Shown here one piece after another: positions 57,057-64,000 of a DNA stretch of 64,000 nt. The notes under the pieces were generated by a model. That model was not told where the DNA came from. It did not search any database and was given only the letters and a program-made list of their open reading frames with translations. Origin of the DNA: Ursus arctos (lineage: Eukaryota > Chordata > Mammalia > Carnivora > Ursidae); the NCBI RefSeq assembly GCF_023065955.2, contig NW_026622874.1, positions 10,708,001 to 10,772,000 on the forward strand. The letters run 5' to 3'. Position 1 is the stretch's first letter. Each line of letters begins with the position of its first letter. Position numbers and translations under genes: made by a program.

Positions 57057-60000
57057 GAATGACGTGGAAATGTACAGTGCCTCAGAAAGAAGAAAAGCTG
57101 GCAAATTTTGTAGGGTATATAAGGTTCTTTGTTCTATGTGTTTGTTTGCTTACCTGTCTGAGTGTGTATCTGTCTGTCTCTTGCCAGCCAACAGCTCGAC
57201 AGCCATTTTAACCGGTCCCTTCAAGGCCAGTGTCTACAGCACATTACCCTGGAGCCCAGGGACTGGTGTCTTCCTTCCCTGGTTGTTTTATGTGTATCTC
57301 TTTTCCTTGAGCTAGACTTTAGAGGGAAGGAGGTGTCTCTGGTTTTTGCAAATGCAGAAGCTTTTTCTAAAACATTATCTGGCTTCCGGGTTCAAGAGCC
57401 CTTGGTTCAAGAAAACCACGAAGGCATAGTGTTAGGAGGACCGTAACTGATAAAAATGATAGTGTCCGGATCACACACACCATTATCTCTACTGGACTCT
57501 GCACTCCTGAGAACCAGGGCACTTGCTTTAAAAAAAGGACACCAACAAATGGAAAAATGTACAGAGGAAGGGAGCTAGTACAGTGAGGGGGTTAGAAAAA
57601 AAATCTCATCCAGGGACTGAAGAAATGGGGGTTTTATGCTTTGAAGGGTAAAAACCAAGGAGACAGCAGAGATGTCTGCAATGTTTGTAGAGTGGACACA
57701 GCGAAGATACACCAGACCTGTGCTGTGTTCTCCCCAGGGGAAAACCAGGATGGTATAGATGTTACAAGGAGCTCAATTTTAGCTCATGGTTTCCCAATGG
57801 AATGTTCTCTTGCAAGGCAGGGCGTACACGGCCCGTCTGGATATTCAACTAGAGGCTAGTGGACCTTGTCCTAGGAGATGGGAGTTTATTTAGACTGGAG
57901 GACCTCTGACGTTATTGGCAGCACTATATATGATGGGTTTATCCACCATGACCACCCATTATCTCCGGGCCCTCAACTAAGCCTGCAGAAAGAAGTGGAA
58001 AATGAAACAGATTGTAAAATAGATACTCTGGAAGACTTCAAGTTGTCCAGCAAGAAAGGGATCCTAAAATGCCCCCGAATCTCATCTCACCGACATCTGT
58101 CCCAAGAATGATGTAATGGGAGCTCCCCTCACTGAGCTTAGCCTCTCAGAGGACTGTCCACTTGTCACCTGTAAAGCAGATGGAAAATTCTGTAAAGAAA
58201 TTTTATTTTCTAAAGCCTAGAGCACGTGCTGGTCGGTACCAGGCATTTTCCAAGGAAAAACCAAATTCAACCTCTTACCCCCTACTGGGGAAGTACAAAG
58301 GAGCGGACAGGCTGGATCTGAAATCTCAGACAAGAGTTTGTGCCCCAGTTGGCCTTCACTCCTACCACCCCCCAAGTTGTGAATATGCTGACAGAAACCA
58401 TACACTTCTGTGGTCTTGCTAGAACAATCAAAACAAAAATCCTTCCCTGGGCGTCCACTTCTCTCTACTGTGGTCACCTCCATACACCTTGTAACAACTT
58501 GGTAAAGGACAGGGATAGTGGAGAGAAATCCCAGCATGTCTCACCGAACCATGGATGCTTTCTGGACTCACCAGATTCCTGACTTACAAGTTAGGAATGG
58601 AATAACAGACAGCAATTTCTGGAAATCTGCCAGGCAGGGCCTGGTGGCCAAGGTGACAAACAGACCACCTGTCACTGCCGCTCCTGGCAAGTATAGTCCA
58701 TCTGACCGAGGAGGCCTTGCTTAAAAACAAAAACAGAAAACCCCAAAAACCATCCTTTTTCTTTATTGTCCTTATTTACTATGTCCTTACCCAGGACAGG
58801 AATTCCATTCCAGACCCAGTGAAACAGGAAAGTGACAGAATGACGTTAAATGAAAAAGAGGGCTGCTTCTACGTGTGCCCATGGAGGGTCTCTGGTTTCC
58901 TTAAGAAACCAGAACCCTTCCAGGGAATGATTCATTGTTTTCATCAAACAGCCAGGGGCCCTTGTGAAGCAGAGAATGACACCCTGTGGAGCACTCAGGC
59001 TTCCCTGACCTGACGGATGGTTAGGGCACTCAGCCCAGGCCCGCGGTCGGGGCTCCCCTAGCGTGGCCCGCATCCCGCCACTGTGCCGGGTCCCGGGACG
59101 GCTGGGCAGCATTTCCCGACCTCCTCTCCCCCAGCCCTCCCTGCCCTCCATCGCAGAGCAGTGCATTCCGGCCGCTTTCCACAGCACACAGAGCCTGCCA
59201 TCGAGCCATTTTCCTCAACGCTGCACACAGTTTCTGCTGCCAAGATGAGTCACCGTGCCACACATACCCTCAGCCCCCTCCACTCCATACTTAAAATACT
59301 CTAGGGCCGGCCGATCAGAACCCCAGTGTGTGAGCACGTGTGTCAACGTGGGGACTGGCGGCTCAGCCTTCGGAGCCCTCTGCAGAGCACACGGCACTGC
59401 GCTTGGCCCAGGGGTTCGGAGAGCCAACAGCTTGCGAGGGGGTCTGCTGTTCAGGTCTGGAGCTCCCTCATGCAGCCTGCCAAACTGTACCCTCTGGGGT
59501 GCAGGCAGGTGAACCGCCCTTTTAGCCTCTCTGATCTTGAGCAGAAGCAGCTGACTGCCAGGGGCTGATGTGTCCTGCTTCCTTCCCCAGCTGGGCTTCT
59601 AACTGGCAGTCTTGCTACAAACAGGCCTGCCCTGTCCTGCATTCACCGGTGGGCCCCCATCTCAGCTCTAGGAAAGATTCTGCTTCCATCGCAACTGCCT
59701 CTGGTCATTCCCCGAGTTAGAACCTGTCATCCTCACTTGGACAGAGGTCCCTAACCTCCTCTACTCTCTGCCGCCATGCTTCCCTCTGCTTCCCATCTAC
59801 CCACCCCGATGCCCAGCACCCACCTTGGGCAGAATGAACCACATTACTCTAGAACCATTCCTCTTCCCTAGAAAAAGAGATTTAAAAATTGTTCTCTTTG
59901 CCCCAAGTCTTTCAAAGGAGCTGAAGAATTCCTTCCTCCTATTTTCTTTCTGAAGAGAGACGTCAGGCCTCCGTAGGCATGCACTGAACAGCTTTCCTGG

Positions 60001-60419
60001 TTCCCTCTGCCCACAGCTCCCTCCCCCACCCCCTGCCCAGCCACACACTGCACCTGCCAGAGGAACCCCTCCCTCGAGGGAACTGCATGCTTTCCGCTTT
60101 TAACCTGCTGCTGCAGCACGCTTCACAGAAGGGGCCTCAGAACAAAAGCCCAGCCCGGCACAGCCCGAAGGGACATCCCGTACTCAAGTTAGTCATTACT
60201 TGAGTTAGAGGAGGTCACCGAACAGGAAGCACACTGGAAAGCAAGGGGAAAGGTGGCATAGAGGGTAGGGAATTAGTCAAGGTGACCTTCTAAGAGAACT
60301 CGGGAGTCCTGGCAGGGGGTGGATATCAGAATGGGAAGGTGGCAAAGTCATAGCAACAGCTCCAAGGTCGGACAAGGTCAAATGGAAAGAGCTCATTATA
60401 ACTAAGTAAGCTATTTAAT
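57057..60419. other. Repeat-poor, unassigned promoter-proximal DNA
   Basis: About 3.4 kb in which I recognise no SINEC, L1, MIR or L2 element, unusual for this window. Short frames occur on both strands without domains. GC content rises around 59000-59550. It may hold cis-regulatory sequence for ATP1B1 or exons of an unannotated non-coding RNA, but the sequence alone does not show either. Confidence 0.45.
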
Positions 60420-60625
60420 AGCTTTCGCGACGCACCAAGCAGTGTGCTTAGCATTTTCCCACATCTCCCATTTGATCCTCGCAACCATGCGTCATTCCAA
60501 TTTTACAATGGAAGAAGGTACAGCCCTGGAGAGAACAAGTGACTTGCCCAAGGTCACACAGCTAGCCAGGACGGAAGCTGGGAGTGTGAACGTGGGTCTG
60601 TCTTATTCGTCAGCAGGGAGCTCTT
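60420..60625 (-). repeat. MIR SINE, antisense
   Basis: Long, well-preserved antisense MIR: agcagtgtgcttagcatttt, ctcccatttgatcctcgcaa, attccaattttacaatggaa, then agtgacttgcccaaggtcac with acagctagccagg. Confidence 0.92.
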
Positions 60626-62168
60626 GGTGGTGATGTGGTCAGATGGGCTGCGTGGCTGGGCAGGTGGAGTCTCATTCTGGTGGTCACAGGGCTGAGGTCA
60701 CATTCTGTAGCTGCACTACCAGGTTTGGGTGCAAATATGGAGGCTCCTAGGAAGCCTGGGAGAGGCTGACTAGTTGCACGGGCTGTGAAGGCACGGCCCT
60801 CAGGACTTGTCAGGCGTGGGAAGAGTCTACAGACAGGGGAGGGAGAATGAGCAAAGCTGGGGAGCTAAGATCTGAAGAGGGAGTATCCTCCAGAGGAACA
60901 CAGTAGGTCAAGGACAAGAGAGGAAGCTCAGCCTGGCCAGATACAGAATCAGTCTATTTGGCATTTGCCATAGCCCTAGAAAGCTAAGGCAGGGCACCTC
61001 TTTTTAAAGAGAAAATGGGGGTTCTAATGAAAAATCTGTCGCTGTGAGCCTGTCTCCACATACTTTGTTTTACCACATGCTTCTACTGGAGAAGAGATAG
61101 GGAGAGGAGGAAAGGGAATCTAGGAATGGGGGATGAGAGGGGTGGGGTAGGCGGATTTGCCTATTTCCTTTAAGCCCCTCATCCCTTCCCCTGCCACCTT
61201 TCCCCTCACTCATCCCTTTTTGCTGATTCTGCCCACAGGCTTTCCTCCCTCTTACTTGTAGTGAGCATCCCATAAACGCATGCCCTTCCCAGTGATCTGT
61301 CCTGCTGGAAACTTCTCCACGAGGTTTCTTCTACTGGGACAGGGACGGAGGGCATCATATCTGCAGGTGCACCTCTTCCTGCCGTTCTCCCACCAACCTG
61401 GGGCTTTTCCAACATAAACACTGCGGGGGCAAAGCAGGGGGTGGCTTCCTTTCTCAACACACTGTTCTCACAGTTGCCCTTGACAGAGCCCTGCAAGTAG
61501 CAGTCCCTCTGGGGCTGGGGGGATAGGTCACTGCTTCTCCTCTGAATTTCAGGGATTTTCAGGTTTTGGAAGTCCGTGGGTGGGCCTTGCAAAGGATTAG
61601 TGGGAAAGAGCTCATTCCAAAGCAGTTCGAGTTTGTCCTTAGACCTGCAAGGTTGACCTTGGAGACAGAAAGGTGGCCGAGACTAGCATCCCTGTATTGG
61701 GTAACATGGGGCTGGAAGTCTCCTTTTCCAGGATGGGCTATGTTGCTCTCTGGGGATGGGGCTTTCTCTGCAGTGACTGCAGAGGCACCCCTGCCGATTT
61801 CTGCTGTGTCACCACTGCCCCCGGAGGGATGTGTGAAGCTTCACAGGGGTTCAGAGGAGAGAGATGAAACCAAGGACTTCGGCTTTTCAGCAATAGGGAA
61901 TAAGGGATGGGAAGGGGGACTGCCCCTCAACGTCCCGCCACTTGAGCTGGGTCTTCAAAGTTCTTTTGGCCTCTGGGATTTTACAGCAGAACAAAGTGGT
62001 CGGTACTCCCAAGGGGGCATAAAAAAGCATGTCAGTGAGAATACTGGCCACCTACTGGGCACGAAGGAGAGTCCGCAGTGGTTGGGTCATGTGCAAATAC
62101 CGTCGTCCGGGTGTAGACTGGTGTGAGCCCGCCATGAAGTGCGACTGGTTTCCGAGGGAAGACACGCC
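60626..62168. other. Unassigned upstream flank of ATP1B1
   Basis: About 1.5 kb with no recognised repeat. A 186-codon frame (+, 61566-62126) and a 128-codon one (-, 61206-61592) lack recognisable domains. They lie in DNA of rising GC content and are not called. Confidence 0.45.
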
Positions 62169-62182
62169 GGGGGGGGGGGGGG
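62169..62182 (+). repeat. G14 homopolymer
   Basis: Fourteen consecutive G about 0.7 kb upstream of the inferred transcription start. Length may be unreliable in the assembly. Confidence 0.9.
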
Positions 62183-62764
62183 CGAGTGGTCGGCCTCCTA
62201 CCCCTTCCCACTCCGGGATCCGCCCTGGGTGGGTTTGACGATTGTCCTGCTTGAGGCGGCTCAGGCCGCCCACTAGAAGCGTGGCAGTCAGTCAGGAGCC
62301 AGGGCTGGCGGGCTGGGCTGGGCTGGAACCAGAGGGACCAGCCGGAACTGCAACCGCAGTGGCGGGGAGCGCGCAGGGGGCGGCAGGTGCAGGAGCGGAG
62401 AGGCGGGGCGGAGCTAGGCAGAGTCCCCGACTCTCAGGCGTCCCCGAGTGACCTTCCCCCACCCCTCCAGAGCCTACGAGGGGTGGACCTGCAGCGGAGG
62501 GAGACCGGGAGCGTGCGGCTGAGTGCAGGCCGGCCGGAGGGACTGGATGAGGACAGCTGGACTGGGGTCCCCGGGCGTCTGCGGGGCACCGGGCGACGCA
62601 GGTGCGGAGCACCTCACTACGGAAGAGGAGGGCTTGCGTCCAACCGCGAACGAGGAGGGGGCTGCGCAGTGCCGCCTGCGCGCGCGCCGCCGTTCCCTCC
62701 GCCCCTCGCGCCCCCGCTCTCCAGCCCGCCCCACTCGCCGCCGCGGCTTCTTTGTGCCGGCCCC

Positions 62765-62840
62765 GCGCCCGCCCCTTCGGGCCCTAGGCCCCGCCCCCTC
62801 CGTGCCCGCGATTGGCCAGCCGGGCCGCTAGTGGGCGGGG
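62765..62840 (+). promoter_or_regulatory. ATP1B1: GC boxes and inverted CCAAT box
   Basis: Within 100 bp of the TATA-like element there are GC-box type Sp1/KLF motifs at 62765-62776 (gcgcccgcccct), 62791-62797 (ccgcccc) and 62833-62840 (gggcgggg). An inverted CCAAT box lies at 62811-62815 (attgg, in gcgattggccag). The spacing, about 50 and 20 bp upstream of the TATA element, is that of a composite housekeeping-type proximal promoter. Factor binding is inferred from motif only. Confidence 0.75.
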
Positions 62841-62861
62841 CCCCAGGCCGCCCCGGCGCGG

Positions 62862-62869
62862 TATATAGT
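62862..62869 (+). promoter_or_regulatory. ATP1B1: TATA-like box
   Basis: TATATAGT within gcgcggtatatagtaaaggt, the only AT-rich interruption in this GC-rich core. It predicts initiation around 62890-62897 (ctccgagctaatttctcg), which would give a 5' UTR of about 500 nt. That agrees with my recollection of ATP1B1 mRNAs. Confidence 0.75.
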
Positions 62870-62892
62870 AAAGGTAGGGCGTGCGCTCCGAG

Positions 62893-63391
62893 CTAATTTC
62901 TCGGCTCGAGGCGGTTCTGCGAGGGCCGGTCCGCAGTCTGCTTGTTCGTCCTTCTCTCTGACTTTCTCCTGCCCCCTGCCTGCCTCTGCAGAGGTCACAG
63001 GAGGCGGGGGCCGAGCACGCGGCCCCAGTGGCAGCCGGAGCAGCAGCTGCGTCTTCGCAAGCCCCAAACCCCTAAGGGCCAGAGGAGCGCGTGGCGGACC
63101 AAAGAGCGCCCGCGAGCGGCCGTGCGCCCACCAATAGGTGCGGGGCTCGGAGCCGCCCAGCCTGCGCGGCCCCTCCCTCCGCCCTCCGCCCCCGCCGCCG
63201 CCTCCCCCTCCTCCCGCTCCTGCCTCTGCCTCTCCAGCGCGCGTCTGGCACTCGGAGAGCCGCAGCGGCAGCGGCGGGTGCAGCCTGCGGAGAACCGGGC
63301 CGGGGCCGCCAACCAGCAGCCCGGGAGGACGCGAGGGCGCGCGCCGCACTCACCCACCCTCAGCCCCCGCGGCAGCCGCTGACCCGCCACC
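62893..63391 (+). other. ATP1B1: ATP1B1 5' UTR
   Basis: About 500 nt between the inferred start site and the coding ATG. Scanning it shows no ATG at all, so no AUG-initiated upstream frame should compete with the main start. It is very GC-rich, with CCG/GCC runs at about 63175-63215, so strong mRNA structure is likely. A further CCAAT motif at 63130-63134 (caccaatagg) could serve a downstream alternative start. The exact 5' end is inferred from the TATA-like box. Confidence 0.7.
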
Positions 63392-63488
63392 ATGGCCCGC
63401 GGAAAAGCCAAGGAGGAGGGCAGCTGGAAGAAATTCATCTGGAACTCGGAGAAGAAGGAGTTTTTGGGCAGGACCGGTGGCAGTTGGT
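63392..63488 (+). CDS. ATP1B1: Na+/K+-ATPase beta-1 subunit, coding exon 1 (partial)
   Basis: ATP1B1 encodes the glycosylated beta subunit that pairs with the catalytic alpha subunit of the plasma-membrane sodium pump. It is needed for folding, delivery to the surface and K+ affinity. This exon encodes residues 1-32, starting [15 protein letters not shown] and ending GRTGGSW, which match the mammalian beta-1 cytoplasmic tail as I know it. The full protein is about 303 residues, with its single transmembrane helix starting shortly after this exon. The start codon is chosen because it is the family start and lies in a perfect Kozak context (gccaccATGg). The exon stops after the first base of codon 33 at a consensus donor, so the intron is phase 1. 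There are no frameshifts. The remaining exons lie beyond the window. Confidence 0.97.
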
Positions 63489-64000
63489 GTAAGTACGGGG
63501 TCCGCAGCTCTCTACCCCCCACAGCGCCTTGTCTGTCCGGGCGACGCATCCCGGCGCAGGCTCTGCGGACTGCTCCGCAAGCCTCGCGCCGCCCAGGGCG
63601 GAGCGGGGTCGGTAGCGGGCGCTGCTCGGGTCGTGCCGGCCTGGGCGGAATGCGGAGCCCCCGGGATGGGCGCGGGAGCACGCCGGGCAGAGGGTTATGT
63701 AGATTGCCACGGTCTTCCCTTGGTCGTTTGCAGTCTGTCCGAGCATCGCTTGAGCCCTTCCCTCCCGGGAATGGTCACGCTCCGGGAGACTAGATTTGTC
63801 TCTCCCTGTAGTCATGTCCCAAGCCCTAAAAAATGAGATTTGAGGCTGTGAGAGAACCTCATGGGGGTAATCGGATCGGATGCAGGCGAGGTGGTGTGTT
63901 ACAGCACCTTTCTAGTTTAAATATGTACCTCAAAAGGTGCGGGGGGTGGTTCGGGAGCAGAATCCATCCACACTGCAGTATTTCTTAGCTGTGTCCAGAG
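63489..64000 (+). other. ATP1B1: ATP1B1 intron 1, 5' portion
   Basis: Begins with the strong donor gtaagt right after TGG-T. The first ~270 bp remain CpG-rich; composition then becomes ordinary. No acceptor with a matching second exon (expected to open with the rest of a Phe codon and Lys) is seen before the window ends. The open frames of 228-232 codons crossing this junction are by-products of high GC content. Confidence 0.92.

Larger units (their letters stand above)
62290..63760. promoter_or_regulatory. ATP1B1: CpG island over the ATP1B1 promoter and exon 1
   Basis: Visibly dense in CG dinucleotides and G+C compared with the rest of the window. It spans the upstream promoter, the 5' UTR, the first coding exon and the start of intron 1. 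Limits were set by eye; no CpG ratio was calculated. CpG-island promoters are typical of widely expressed genes such as Na+/K+-ATPase subunits. Confidence 0.9.

Noticed and set aside
1..62000. Search for an undescribed multi-gene system or transferred genes
   Set aside because: The flank contains only repeats, relics and non-coding DNA; there is no cluster of intact coding frames outside dead L1 sequence and ATP1B1.
61566..62126. 186-codon open frame close to the ATP1B1 promoter
   Set aside because: No homology recognised and no splice or start context that supports an upstream exon.
62387..62896. 169-codon frame in the CpG island upstream of the start
   Set aside because: Pro/Arg/Gly-rich, runs through the core promoter and TATA-like box; stop codons are rare in such GC-rich DNA.
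63138..63836. 232-codon plus-strand frame over ATP1B1 exon 1 and a 228-codon minus-strand frame (62995-63681)
   Set aside because: Both are out of frame with the real start, have Pro/Arg/Ala-rich composition caused by high GC, and cross the splice donor.

Overview
This is mammalian nuclear DNA, almost certainly from a caniform carnivore. Fifteen copies of the carnivore tRNA-Lys-derived SINE (SINEC/Can-SINE) are present. They start with the head ggggcgcctgggtggctcag, end in a CT-rich tract plus (AAATA)n, and most have clear target-site duplications. Several have the subfamily wording I associate with bears and pinnipeds. The L1 3' ends (about 35.9, 39.6 and 52.1 kb) share a form that also fits arctoid carnivores. 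The species call is an inference; the order-level call is strong.

Only one gene can be supported. The last 1.7 kb holds the CpG-island promoter, the 5' UTR, the first coding exon and the start of intron 1 of ATP1B1, the beta-1 subunit of Na+/K+-ATPase. The exon encodes the first 32 residues, which I recognise as the mammalian ATP1B1 cytoplasmic tail. It ends in a consensus splice donor in phase 1. The remaining roughly 62 kb is the gene-poor flank upstream of that promoter. In other mammals, from memory, this interval lies between DPT and ATP1B1 and contains only non-coding transcripts.

Layout. 0-0.85 kb: old L1/HAL1-type fragment. 1-4.6 kb: antisense L2, MIR and a MaLR-like LTR relic. 4.7-9.4 kb: three SINECs in otherwise unassigned DNA. 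9.97-10.82 kb: an imperfect inverted repeat of unknown origin. 11.4-15 kb: L2, MIR and an LTR. 17-25.5 kb: SINECs, a MaLR LTR and long but decayed L1 sections with nested SINEs and a (GAAA)n microsatellite. 26-28 kb: MIRs and a small tandem duplication. 29-34 kb: several L1 layers of different ages with nested SINEs. 35-51 kb: scattered L1 3' ends, MIR, L2, MaLR and hAT-like relics. 52.06-54.26 kb: a well-preserved 5'-inverted (twin-primed) L1 with a target-site duplication of at least 15 bp. 55.4-56.2 kb: a MIR split by a solo LTR with a 5-bp target duplication. 57-62 kb: mostly unassigned, repeat-poor, promoter-proximal DNA. 62.3-64 kb: ATP1B1.

I found no CRISPR array, no bacterial or phage genes, no intact transposon and no undescribed multi-gene system. 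Most of the longer open frames are antisense shadows of repeats or chance frames in CpG-rich DNA. Repeat family names come from recognition, not from a database search. L1, SINEC, MIR and L2 class calls are firmer than subfamily calls, and boundaries of old elements are accurate to perhaps 20-50 bp.
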